From Streptomyces sp. NBC_01549 (GTDB lineage: Bacteria; Actinomycetota; Actinomycetes; Streptomycetales; Streptomycetaceae), in NCBI RefSeq assembly GCF_026339955.1, contig NZ_JAPEPW010000001.1, positions 6,903,001 through 6,967,000 of the forward strand: a stretch of 64,000 nucleotides of DNA. Direction: 5' to 3'. Position 1 is the first letter of the stretch. The number at the start of each line of letters is the position of its first letter. A program made the position numbers and the translations under genes. Below are positions 51,009 to 59,378 of the stretch, in pieces. A model generated the notes under the pieces. The model was not told the DNA's origin and searched no databases. It saw only the letters and a list, made by a program, of their open reading frames with translations.

Positions 51009-51443
51009 ATGGAAAGCGACCCCAATGGGGACGAGAAGGTGTCGGGCGCCGAGCCCGAGGGCCTCACCAGCGCTTTTCCCGGTCAGCTGCGCAACGTGAC
51101 CGACGCTCGTCTCGTGGCGGACGACTATCTGCGCGAACTCGCGCGGACGTCGCCGCCCGGGTCGGCCGAGCACTGGGACGACGTTCTGCTGGTGGTGACG
51201 GAGCTGGCCGCCAACACGGTCCAGTACGCTCCGGGACCTTTCGAGCTCCGGATCCGCCGCACCTTCGACGGTGTGCATGTCACGCTGCGCGACAGCAGCA
51301 CCACGCCGCCCACGGCTCGCCGCGTCGACCCGGCCCACGGCGCGGGCGGAATCGGCTGGCATCTGCTCCACGCGCTCTGCCATCAGGTGAGTGTCGTGGT
51401 GCGGCCCGACGGCAAGGATGTGCACGCCTTCCTCCCCTGGTGA
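51009..51443 (+). CDS. anti-sigma-factor-like HATPase (RsbW type)
   Basis: A 144-residue GHKL ATPase of the RsbW/SpoIIAB-like HATPase_c_2 family: V-V-T-E-L-A-A-N-T-V-Q-Y-A-P (N box), D-S-S-T-T-P-P and G-A-G-G-I-G-W-H-L-L (G box). It probably binds a sigma factor or antagonist. Downstream of the WhiB gene on the same strand. Confidence 0.85.
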   Translation: MESDPNGDEKVSGAEPEGLTSAFPGQLRNVTDARLVADDYLRELARTSPPGSAEHWDDVLLVVTELAANTVQYAPGPFELRIRRTFDGVHVTLRDSSTTPPTARRVDPAHGAGGIGWHLLHALCHQVSVVVRPDGKDVHAFLPW

Positions 51444-51656
51444 GGGATGTCTCGCCCTTCTCGCCGCTGCTGCCGCCCGCGCACGGACACCGCCGCACCA
51501 GCGGTGAACGGGATCGGGAACCCGGACGGGATCGGGGAGCGTCCCGGAACAGCCCGACCGCATTGTCAGTGCCCTCCGCGACAATGCCGAGCAGCGAGAA
51601 CGTCACCGCTCCCGGTGGTACGCGATCGAACCCGTCCGTCGAAAGGCCGCCCGTAC

Positions 51657-51713
51657 ATGACGCCCGCTCTCCGACGCCGCGCCGTGCCGCGAGCCCTGAA
51701 CGGAGGCCGCTGA
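51657..51713 (+). CDS. possible 18-residue leader ORF
   Basis: ATG 51657 opens M-T-P-A-L-R-R-R-A-V-P-R-A-L-N-G-G-R and stops two bases before the next ATG; the GGAGG of that gene lies inside it. Translational coupling is possible, but no family is known and it may be chance. Confidence 0.2.
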   Translation: MTPALRRRAVPRALNGGR

Positions 51714-51715
51714 CG

Positions 51716-52051
51716 ATGCTCCAATCCCTCCCGCGCTCGCCCGCGGCACTCGGCCCCGGTGGTGCCGAGGTCCTGCGTCTGATCACCGTGCAGCGCGTTC
51801 CCGTCTGCCTCACCGTGCATGCCAACGGGCGGCGCCGGTACGGCTATTGGCAGCCCCTCAGTTCCGAGACGGGACGGGGAGGTTGTTACGTGGCCCTGCC
51901 CACGGACGAGTGCGACGTGCTGCATGCGGCGGGCCGGATCGAGCTGGGCGACCCGGTGATGGACCCGGCGAAGACCACGTATCCGGTGCGCCCCGTCGTG
52001 CGAGGCGCACCCTCGGCGACCGGCACGCCCCGGCAGGCGCTCACGGCGTGA
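51716..52051 (+). CDS. conserved hypothetical small protein
   Basis: A 111-residue soluble protein with no recognised domain. Segments include V-L-R-L-I-T-V-Q-R-V-P-V-C-L-T-V-H-A and G-R-G-G-C-Y-V-A-L-P. It has no signal peptide or membrane helix. GGAGG lies ten bases before ATG 51716. It stands between two HATPase genes, so it may belong to the same signalling set, but that is only context. Confidence 0.55.
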   Translation: MLQSLPRSPAALGPGGAEVLRLITVQRVPVCLTVHANGRRRYGYWQPLSSETGRGGCYVALPTDECDVLHAAGRIELGDPVMDPAKTTYPVRPVVRGAPSATGTPRQALTA

Positions 52052-52161
52052 GCTCGATCAGCCTGCCGGGGCCCGTCGCGCGGACGGCTTCCCGTCGACC
52101 AAGGCGTCTCCGGCCGCTCGTCCCGCCGCTGGTACGAAAGGTGGGAACCCCGTTAGGGGAC

Positions 52162-52623
52162 TCAGCGCGGTGAGAGCGGTACGACGGCCGTGATGCGTTT
52201 GCCGCCGGCGTGGAGCTCCGCGATGGTGATGTCGCGGGCGAGTCGGCAGATGATCGGCCAGCCGTGGCCTCCGATCCTCATGGGTCCGAGGTCGTCGGCG
52301 TGCTCTGCCGGTGCGGGCAGTTCCCGGCTGTGGTCGCTCACCGACAGGCGTACTTCCCGGTCGACCAGCATCACCTCGAACTCGGTGACACCGCCGCCGT
52401 GCAGCATCGCGTTGGTGGTGAGTTCCGAGGCGACGAGCAGGACGTCGCCGACGGCGATGTCATCGCCCGCGCCCTCGCCCTCGCGCCCGCCGGATCGCCG
52501 CGCGCCTTCGAGCGCGTGCCTGACCGCTTCGCGCACCTCGGCCGGACTGTGCGGTCCGGGTGAGCACGGTCGCCCCGGGGCGGTCGTCGGGTCGGTGGAG
52601 TTGGTCCGGTAGTCCGCGCACAT
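52162..52623 (-). CDS. anti-sigma-factor-like HATPase (RsbW type)
   Basis: A 153-residue GHKL ATPase: L-V-A-S-E-L-T-T-N-A-M-L-H-G-G (N box), V-S-D-H-S-R-E-L-P and G-G-H-G-W-P-I-I-C-R (G box). Same class as the gene at 51009 but of opposite strand. ATG 52623 is chosen for AAGGAGAGAGG upstream; an ATG at 52650 is in frame. Confidence 0.85.
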   Translation of the reverse strand: MCADYRTNSTDPTTAPGRPCSPGPHSPAEVREAVRHALEGARRSGGREGEGAGDDIAVGDVLLVASELTTNAMLHGGGVTEFEVMLVDREVRLSVSDHSRELPAPAEHADDLGPMRIGGHGWPIICRLARDITIAELHAGGKRITAVVPLSPR

Positions 52624-52964
52624 TCCTCTCTCCTTTGCCTGAAAAGACATGAGCCCACCGCAAGCGGGTGCGGCGGGCCCTGGGCAAGGCGTGGTCCTCG
52701 GCCACTGGTTCGACAGTGCGCTCCAGCACTACGCCTGACCTGGCAAGCCCCGTCCAAACCTGTCCGTTGGGGGTAGGACGTCCTGCGGGGGCTGCGCCGA
52801 CTCCGGCATCACGACGTGCAGACGTTCTTCAGCTCGTCGTCCGTCTTGGCGTCGATCTTGGCGATGCGGCGTCCACGTCGGGGGGCAGCGGCCATGGGAA
52901 GGGCCCTTTGACGGAAATCGGGCGTGCCTGGGGAAGGGCGGCGGAGGCGGGGCGGGGCGACCGG
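52624..52964. other. intergenic region with one doubtful microprotein frame
   Basis: About 340 bases. Contains the HATPase promoter and, at 52809-52895 on the minus strand, a 28-codon frame opening M-A-A-A-P-R-R-G-R-R-I-A-K-I-D-A. Its length and AAAGGG upstream are compatible with a small protein downstream of the membrane-protein gene, but there is no homology to rely on. Confidence 0.3.
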
Positions 52965-53363
52965 TCAGTACCAGGGCTGGTCGACCGCCTGGGCGGGCTT
53001 CTTGCGGCGGCCGGCGATGAGGCCGCCGGCCGCACCCAGCGAGACCAGGCCCATGCCGACGGCGGCCATGATCCCCTTCGCGCCGTCCATGGTGAAGTAG
53101 CAGACCGCGGCCACGGCGCCGTTGAACAGGAACAGGAACCACAGCACCGGCGGCGTCGACAGGAACGCCTTGATCCTCGGCTTCTTCGCGATGCGCGAGC
53201 CCGCCACGAGTGACACGGCGACACCGGCGTACGTGGCCACGTCCTTCCGCGTGCCGTCGAGCACGGCGCCGGAGGCGGAGCTCGCGGCGAGGCCGCCCAC
53301 GAAGAACGACCAGAGCAGCAGGTTGGCGACGAACGACTTCACGGCGGCGAGCAGCGACTTCAC
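52965..53363 (-). CDS. small integral membrane protein of unknown function
   Basis: A 132-residue protein with four hydrophobic segments (V-A-N-L-L-L-W-S-F-F-V, V-A-V-S-L-V-A-G, L-W-F-L-F-L-F-N-G-A-V-A and M-A-A-V-G-M-G-L-V-S-L-G-A-A-G) and a basic C-terminal R-R-K-K-P. The GTG start at 53363 has AAAGGAAAA upstream. No recognised family. Neither neighbour suggests a role. Confidence 0.7.
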   Translation of the reverse strand: MKSLLAAVKSFVANLLLWSFFVGGLAASSASGAVLDGTRKDVATYAGVAVSLVAGSRIAKKPRIKAFLSTPPVLWFLFLFNGAVAAVCYFTMDGAKGIMAAVGMGLVSLGAAGGLIAGRRKKPAQAVDQPWY

Positions 53364-53536
53364 GGGATTTTCCTTTGGAAGGGGACGCGCGGGTCCGTTG
53401 CGATCTCTGCCGTCAACGATCCCGTCGCCCGCCCGCCGCCACGAGGGACCGGCCCCCCGGATCGATGGTGTAGCGCGTTATACCACGTGAGCCACCCCGG
53501 AGGGCGCCGGCAAGGACCTGGAAGCGCGGGGGAGAG

Positions 53537-54427
53537 TCAGAGCAGCATGCCCGCCAGCCGCCGCCACTCCTCGCGCGGAAGGGAATCGGGGGACTGCCCG
53601 GTCACCACCTGGATTGCCACATGGTCCGCGCCCGCCGCGTGGAAGGCGTCGAGACGTGCGCGGATACGGTCCTCGTCGCCCCAGGCGAAAAGCGCGTCCA
53701 CGAGACGGTCGCTGCCACCGTCCGAGAAGTCGGACTCGGCGAAGCCCAGCCGCAGAAAACTGTCGGTGTAGTTCGGCAGCGACAGATAGAGGGCGAGGAC
53801 GCCCCGGGCCAGAGCGCGGGCGCGGTCCGGGTCCGTCTCCAGGACGACCTTGAACTCCGGTGCCAGCAGCGGGACTTCACCCAGGATCTCGCGGGCCTGC
53901 GCGGTGTGCTCCGGCGTTACCAGGTACGGGAGCGCCCCGGCGGCGCGGTCACGCGACAGCTTCAGCATCTTCGGGCCGAGGGCGGCGAGCATCCGGCGCC
54001 CGGCGGGCACTCCCACCGCGTCCAGCGCGTCCAGATGGGCGACCATGCTCGCGTAGGGGCGGCGGTACTGGTCCGCGAGCTTGGCGTGGCTCACCCCGAG
54101 GCCGAGCACGAAGCGCCCCAGGTGGGCCGTCTCCAGATCGGCGAAGCTCACCGCGCTCGCGGAGGCGTCCTGCGTCCAGATGCTCTGGATGCTGGTCCCC
54201 ACGATGAGCCGCTCGGTCGCCGCGATGAGCGGCGCCGCGTTCTCCGCGGTGCTGCTGCCACCCAACCAGACCGCTCCGAAGCCGAGTTGTTCCAGCTCGA
54301 CGGCCGCCTCGGCGCGCTCGCCCGCTCGCTGCGGATCCTCTGATCGCAGACCCACGCTCCAGATGCCGTACCGCCCGACGGCCTCCTTCAGTGAGCGGAC
54401 CTGGTTCTCGGTCGTGACGTCGTTCAT
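53537..54427 (-). CDS. LLM-class F420-dependent oxidoreductase
   Basis: A 296-residue luciferase-like TIM-barrel protein. It shows E-L-E-Q-L-G-F-G-A-V-W-L-G-G-S at the second strand, G-T-S-I-Q-S-I-W-T and R-F-V-L-G-L-G-V-S-H, the wording of F420-using members of the family (TIGR03620 type). Electron donor F420H2 is inferred from family. It is divergent from the GH43 gene. Substrate unknown. Confidence 0.85.
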   Translation of the reverse strand: MNDVTTENQVRSLKEAVGRYGIWSVGLRSEDPQRAGERAEAAVELEQLGFGAVWLGGSSTAENAAPLIAATERLIVGTSIQSIWTQDASASAVSFADLETAHLGRFVLGLGVSHAKLADQYRRPYASMVAHLDALDAVGVPAGRRMLAALGPKMLKLSRDRAAGALPYLVTPEHTAQAREILGEVPLLAPEFKVVLETDPDRARALARGVLALYLSLPNYTDSFLRLGFAESDFSDGGSDRLVDALFAWGDEDRIRARLDAFHAAGADHVAIQVVTGQSPDSLPREEWRRLAGMLL

Positions 54428-54548
54428 CGATTCCGATCCCTTCGGTTACGGGTTCCCGGCGGCCGAACCACCGTTGCCTGCGTACGTGTTCGACACTACG
54501 GTCCTCTTCGATCACCCGCTCTAGATCATCGCCCCTCGAAGGAGACGT

Positions 54549-56180
54549 ATGCGGCAGCGGACCGCGCAGGTTGTCCGGAACCCGGTCCTGGCCGGCTCGC
54601 ATCCGGACCCGTCCATCCTCCGTGTGGGGACCGATTTCTACCTGGCGACCTCGACGTTCGAGTGGTGTCCGGGCGTACGGCTGCACCATTCCAGGGACCT
54701 CGTGCACTGGCGGCCCCTGGGCGGTGCCCTGGACGGCACCCGATTGCTGGACCTGACCGGCTGCCCGGACTCCGGCGGCGTGTGGGCGCCGAACCTGAGC
54801 TACGCGGACGGCTTGTTCCACCTGGTCTACAGCAATGTGTCGACATACGCGGGCGGCTTCAGCGACAGCCCCAACCACCTGGTCACCGCGGAGTCGATCG
54901 ACGGGCCCTGGTCCGACCCGGTGCCGTTGCACGCGCGCGGTTTCGACGCCTCCCTCTTCCACGACGGCACCGACAGCCGGCTGCTGAACCTGGTCCACGA
55001 CTGGCGTCCGGGCCACGGTGGCTCGGCCGGCCTGGAGGCGACCCGGTACGATCGCGCCACGCGCCGCCTGGTCGGCGAGCCCGAGCCCGTCGTGCTGCCG
55101 CCCGGGGCCGACTGGATCGAGGGCCCCAACCTCTACCGCCGCGGCCCCTGGTACTACCTGCTGACCGCGGACGGCGGCACGGGCTACGACCACCAGGTAA
55201 CCGTCGCCCGCTCGCGTGCCTTGACCGGCCCCTACGAACGCGACCCCGCGGGCCCGTTGATCACCGCCCGCCACGACCCGGATCTGCCCCTCCAGAAGGC
55301 CGGGCACGGCAGCCTGGTGGAAACCCCGGGCGGCCTGTCGTATCTCGCCTATCTGGTCGCCCGGCCGCACGGCCGGCACGGACCGTGCGTCATGGGCCGC
55401 GAGACCGCGCTGGCACCCGTCACCTGGACCCCGGACGGATGGCCGCGCACCCTCACGGGCCTGCCCGCCCTGGAGGTACCGGCCCCCGACACACTCGTCG
55501 ACGGTGCCCCCTCACGCCCGGACGACCATGGCGACCCGGAAGACCCGGCGGACTCCGACGGCTTCGACCGGCCGGTGCTGGGACCCCAGTGGTCCACGCT
55601 GCGCCGACCCCCGGCCCCCGACTGGCTGTCCCTGACCGACCGCGCCTCCCATCTGCGGCTGCGCGGCGGTCGCTCCCCGCAGAGCCTGATCGGCCCCAGC
55701 CTGGTGGCGCGCCGGGTGACCGCCGCGCGCTGCGCGTTCGAGGCCACGATGGAGTACCGGCCGCGGACCTTCCAGCAACTGGCCGGGATCACCGCGTACT
55801 ACAACACCCGCACCTGGTACTTCCTGCACGTCACCGCGGACGACGAGGCGCGCGCGGTGCTGCGCGTGGCGGCCCGCGACCGGGGCGCGCTCACCGTCGA
55901 CGAAGCGGGCGGGGAACCTCTCGGCGCCACCACGCGGCTGCGCCTCGGTCTCGACCTCGACGGATCCGCCCTGCGCTTCCGCTACGACACGGGCGCCGGC
56001 TGGCGTCCCCTCGGCCCGCCGCTCGACGCGACCGTGCTGTCCGACGAACACGTCGAGGAGATGGAGGGCGACCAGATCCGCGCCCTCGGGTTCACCGGCG
56101 CGTTCGTCGGACTGTGGGCCTGGGACCTGACCGGGGGCGGCCTGCACGCCGACTTCGACGAGGCGACGTACCGCACCTGA
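54549..56180 (+). CDS. GH43 family beta-xylosidase / arabinofuranosidase
   Basis: Glycoside hydrolase of 543 residues. The N-terminal five-bladed propeller begins G-S-H-P-D-P-S-I-L-R, where the catalytic base Asp lies. T-S-T-F-E-W-C-P-G-V and later E-G-P-N-L-Y carry further active-site residues. The C-terminal 180 residues are the concanavalin-like GH43 C2 domain. No signal peptide is visible, so it would act on imported xylo- or arabino-oligosaccharides. AAGGAG precedes ATG 54549. Stands alone. Confidence 0.92.
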   Translation: MRQRTAQVVRNPVLAGSHPDPSILRVGTDFYLATSTFEWCPGVRLHHSRDLVHWRPLGGALDGTRLLDLTGCPDSGGVWAPNLSYADGLFHLVYSNVSTYAGGFSDSPNHLVTAESIDGPWSDPVPLHARGFDASLFHDGTDSRLLNLVHDWRPGHGGSAGLEATRYDRATRRLVGEPEPVVLPPGADWIEGPNLYRRGPWYYLLTADGGTGYDHQVTVARSRALTGPYERDPAGPLITARHDPDLPLQKAGHGSLVETPGGLSYLAYLVARPHGRHGPCVMGRETALAPVTWTPDGWPRTLTGLPALEVPAPDTLVDGAPSRPDDHGDPEDPADSDGFDRPVLGPQWSTLRRPPAPDWLSLTDRASHLRLRGGRSPQSLIGPSLVARRVTAARCAFEATMEYRPRTFQQLAGITAYYNTRTWYFLHVTADDEARAVLRVAARDRGALTVDEAGGEPLGATTRLRLGLDLDGSALRFRYDTGAGWRPLGPPLDATVLSDEHVEEMEGDQIRALGFTGAFVGLWAWDLTGGGLHADFDEATYRT

Positions 56181-56342
56181 AGCCCGCCGTACGGCCCGGG
56201 CCGCGGGGCCGCCGGGTGGCGGGTTGCCGTCCGCTTTCGGGTGACCCCTCAGCCTGTCGTCGGGGCGGGGCGGTTCGGCGTGTCCGAGCATCGCAGTCGA
56301 CCGGGGCGTCGCCGCCCGCACCGTCCGCCGCCGGAGCTCGCC

Positions 56343-58115
56343 GTGCACATCCTGCTCGTGGCCAGCGCCTTCAACAGCCTCACCCAGCGCGTCCACGCCG
56401 AACTGCGCGACCACGGGCACACGGTCGCGGTGGAACTCGCGCTGCCCGAGCGCCCGTTGGCCGAGGCCGTCCGGCGGCACACCCCGGACCTCGTGCTCGC
56501 GCCGATGCTGAAGACGGCGATCCCCCGCGAGGTGTGGGCCGCGTACCCGTGCTTCATCGTCCACCCGGGGCCCTTCGGGGACCGGGGGCCGTCCTCGCTG
56601 GACTGGGCGATCCAGCGGGGCGCCGACCGGTGGGGGGTGACGGTCCTTCAGGCCGACGAGGAGATGGACGCGGGGGACGTCTGGGCGTCCGTCGACTGCG
56701 CGGTCCCGCCGGTGGGCAAGAGCGAGCTGTACCGGGGTGAGATCGCCGACGCCGCGCTCACGGCCGTCCTGCTCGCCGTGGAGCGCTTCGCCTCCGGGAC
56801 CCACACCCCGCGCCCGCAGGGCCCTGCCCACGCGGAGTACACCCCGGTGCGCATCCGCCCGTACCTCGGCCAGAGCGTCCGGCGGATCGACTGGGACGCC
56901 GACTCCACGGAGACCGTCCTGCGCAAGCTGCGCGCGGCGGACTCGCAGCCCGGTGTGCTGGACGTGTTGTGCGGCGCCGAGTGGTACCTGCACGGCGGCC
57001 ACCCCGAGGGCGGCCTGCGCGGCACTCCGGGGGAGTTGCTGGCCACCCGGGCCGGCGCGATCTGCCGGGCCACGACGGACGGCGCCGTCTGGATCCCCGA
57101 ACTGCGGCGCAGGCGTGCTCCGGGACGGCCGCCCACGTACAAACTGCCCGCCGCACAGGCTCTCGGCGACCGGCTGCCGTCGCTGCCGGAACTCGCCGCG
57201 CCGGATTGCGCGGACCCGCGCCGGCGCACCTGGACGGACATCGGGTACCGGGAGGACGGGAACGTCGGAATCCTCTCATTCTCGTTCCCCGGCGGAGCGA
57301 TGAGCACCACGCAGTGCCGACGCCTTCTCGACGCCTACCGACAGGCGTGCGCGCGGCCCACCTCGGTGCTGGTGCTCGGCGGGCAGCGGGACTTCTTCTC
57401 CAACGGAATCCACCTCAACGTCATCGAGGCGGCCGAGGACCCCGCCGCCGAGTCCTGGGCCAACATCAACGCCATGGACGACCTCGTCGAGGCCGTCCTG
57501 ACCACCACGGACCGGCTCGTGGTCTGCGCCGTCGCGGGCAACGCCGCGGCGGGCGGCATGATGCTCGCCCTCGCCGCCGACGAGGTCTGGTGCCGCACGG
57601 GCGCCGTACTCAACCCGCACTACCGGCTCATGGGCCTGTACGGCTCGGAGTACTGGACCTACACGCTGCCACGGCGCGTGGGCGCGGCGACGGCCGACCG
57701 GCTCCTGGGTGAGGCCCTGCCGATGAGCGCGGTCGGCGCCCGCGACCTCGGGCTCGTCGACCGGGTGGTCGACTGCGGTCCCGGGGACTTCGCCGCGGAG
57801 GTCGGCCGCCTCGCTGCCCGGCTCGCGGCACTGCCGGGATCACCGTCCCGGATCGCCGCGAAGAAGGCGGAACTGGAACGCCAGGAGTGCGGCGAGCCCC
57901 TGGCCGCCTTCCGGGAGCGGGAGCTGGCCAGGATGCGCCGCACCTTCGACGACCCGGACGCCCCCTACCACGCACTGCGCCGCGCGTTCGTCCACAAAGA
58001 ACGGCCGGCTCGCACCCCGCCGCACCTCGACCTCGCGACGACCACGACCACCAGGGCAGGGGGCGGCGGCGGACCGGTCCGCCCGGGCGCGCGTCACTGG
58101 ATCGGCCCTGGATGA
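56343..58115 (+). CDS. hypX: hydrogenase maturation protein HypX (formyltransferase-enoyl-CoA hydratase fusion)
   Basis: A 590-residue two-domain protein. The N-terminal part is a methionyl-tRNA/formyl-THF formyltransferase-like module (F-I-V-H-P-G-P-F-G-D-R-G-P). The C-terminal part is an enoyl-CoA hydratase-like crotonase (S-N-G-I-H-L-N-V-I-E and G-N-A-A-A-G-G-M-M-L-A). HypX makes the CO ligand of NiFe hydrogenases under aerobic conditions from a formyl donor. The GTG at 56343 is chosen because GGAG lies six bases upstream and the domain begins at once; frame is open from 56241. It precedes the hydrogenase subunits by 89 bases. Confidence 0.85.
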   Translation: MHILLVASAFNSLTQRVHAELRDHGHTVAVELALPERPLAEAVRRHTPDLVLAPMLKTAIPREVWAAYPCFIVHPGPFGDRGPSSLDWAIQRGADRWGVTVLQADEEMDAGDVWASVDCAVPPVGKSELYRGEIADAALTAVLLAVERFASGTHTPRPQGPAHAEYTPVRIRPYLGQSVRRIDWDADSTETVLRKLRAADSQPGVLDVLCGAEWYLHGGHPEGGLRGTPGELLATRAGAICRATTDGAVWIPELRRRRAPGRPPTYKLPAAQALGDRLPSLPELAAPDCADPRRRTWTDIGYREDGNVGILSFSFPGGAMSTTQCRRLLDAYRQACARPTSVLVLGGQRDFFSNGIHLNVIEAAEDPAAESWANINAMDDLVEAVLTTTDRLVVCAVAGNAAAGGMMLALAADEVWCRTGAVLNPHYRLMGLYGSEYWTYTLPRRVGAATADRLLGEALPMSAVGARDLGLVDRVVDCGPGDFAAEVGRLAARLAALPGSPSRIAAKKAELERQECGEPLAAFRERELARMRRTFDDPDAPYHALRRAFVHKERPARTPPHLDLATTTTTRAGGGGGPVRPGARHWIGPG

Positions 58116-58204
58116 CCTCTCGCCCCGGCCGGATGGCTGGTACCAAGAGAGCTGATGGTCGAAATACAGGCTTTTGTCCCTCACCTCCCCGAGGAGGCGG
58201 TCCC

Positions 58205-59293
58205 ATGACAGCGGCGACACCCAGTACGGCCGGCGCGACGAACGCCGGTGGTGCGCCCGCCGACGAGACGCCCACGATCCACATCCTCTGGATCAACGCC
58301 GGGCTGAGCTGCGACGGAGACTCCGTCGCGCTGACGGCGGCCATGCAGCCGAGCATCGAACAGATCGCGCTCAGCGATCTGCCGGGTCTGCCCAAGATCG
58401 CCGTCCACTGGCCTCTCATCGACTTCGAATGCGGTCCGGTCGGCGGCGCGGACACGTTCATCGAGTGGTTCTTCAAGGGGGAGCGGGGCGAGATCGATCC
58501 GTTCGTGCTGGTCGTCGAGGGATCCGTCCCCAACGAGTCGATCAAGCCCGAGGGCTACTGGTGCGGCTTCGGCGACAACCCCGAGACCGGCCAGCCGATG
58601 ACGACCAGCGAGTGGATCGACCGGCTCGCGCCCAAGGCGCTCGCCGTCGTCGCCATCGGCACCTGTGCCACGTACGGCGGCATCCACGCCATGGCGGGCA
58701 ACCCGACCGGCGCGATGGGCGTGCCCGACTATCTCGGCTGGGACTGGAAGTCGCACGCCGGCATCCCCATCGTGTGTGTCCCCGGCTGCCCCATCCAGCC
58801 CGACAACTTCGCCGAGACACTGACGTATCTGCTCTACCAGGCGGCCGGCTCCGCCCCGATGATCCCCCTCGACGACAAGCTGCGCCCGTCGTGGCTGTTC
58901 GGCGCCACCGTGCACGAGGGCTGCGACCGCGCGGGCTACTACGAGCAGGGCGAGTTCGCGACCACCTACGACTCGCCCAAGTGCCTCGTGAAGCTGGGCT
59001 GTTGGGGTCCGGTCGTCAAGTGCAACGTGCCCAAGCGGGGCTGGATGAACGGCATCGGCGGCTGCCCGAACGTCGGCGGCATCTGCATCGCCTGCACCAT
59101 GCCCGGGTTCCCCGACAAGTTCATGCCGTTCATGGACGAACCCCCGGGCGCGAAGTTGTCCGTCACGGCCAGCGGCGCCTACGGGGCGGTGATCCGAAGA
59201 CTCAGGTCGCTCACGACCAACACCGTGGACAAGGAGCCGAAGTGGCGCCACACGGGAGACAAGATCACCACCGGATACCGGCCGCCGTGGTGA
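58205..59293 (+). CDS. hhyS: NiFe hydrogenase small subunit, group 1h
   Basis: Electron-transfer subunit of an actinobacterial high-affinity hydrogenase, 362 residues. The N-terminal proximal-cluster motif reads C36-D-G-D39 where most hydrogenases have C-x-x-C, i.e. Asp replaces Cys, as reported for group 1h. Later cluster ligands appear in G-T-C-A-T-Y-G-G, V-P-G-C-P and G-C-W-G-P and in G-G-I-C-I-A-C-T. There is no twin-arginine signal and no C-terminal anchor. GAGGAGG precedes the ATG. The large-subunit gene follows by 85 bases. Confidence 0.93.
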   Translation: MTAATPSTAGATNAGGAPADETPTIHILWINAGLSCDGDSVALTAAMQPSIEQIALSDLPGLPKIAVHWPLIDFECGPVGGADTFIEWFFKGERGEIDPFVLVVEGSVPNESIKPEGYWCGFGDNPETGQPMTTSEWIDRLAPKALAVVAIGTCATYGGIHAMAGNPTGAMGVPDYLGWDWKSHAGIPIVCVPGCPIQPDNFAETLTYLLYQAAGSAPMIPLDDKLRPSWLFGATVHEGCDRAGYYEQGEFATTYDSPKCLVKLGCWGPVVKCNVPKRGWMNGIGGCPNVGGICIACTMPGFPDKFMPFMDEPPGAKLSVTASGAYGAVIRRLRSLTTNTVDKEPKWRHTGDKITTGYRPPW

Positions 59294-59378
59294 ACCCCCG
59301 CCCCACCTGAGACAGAGCTCCACCAGCCCGTCCACACCCTCCCGGACCACCCGCGCGAAGAAGGGCACGACACACACG

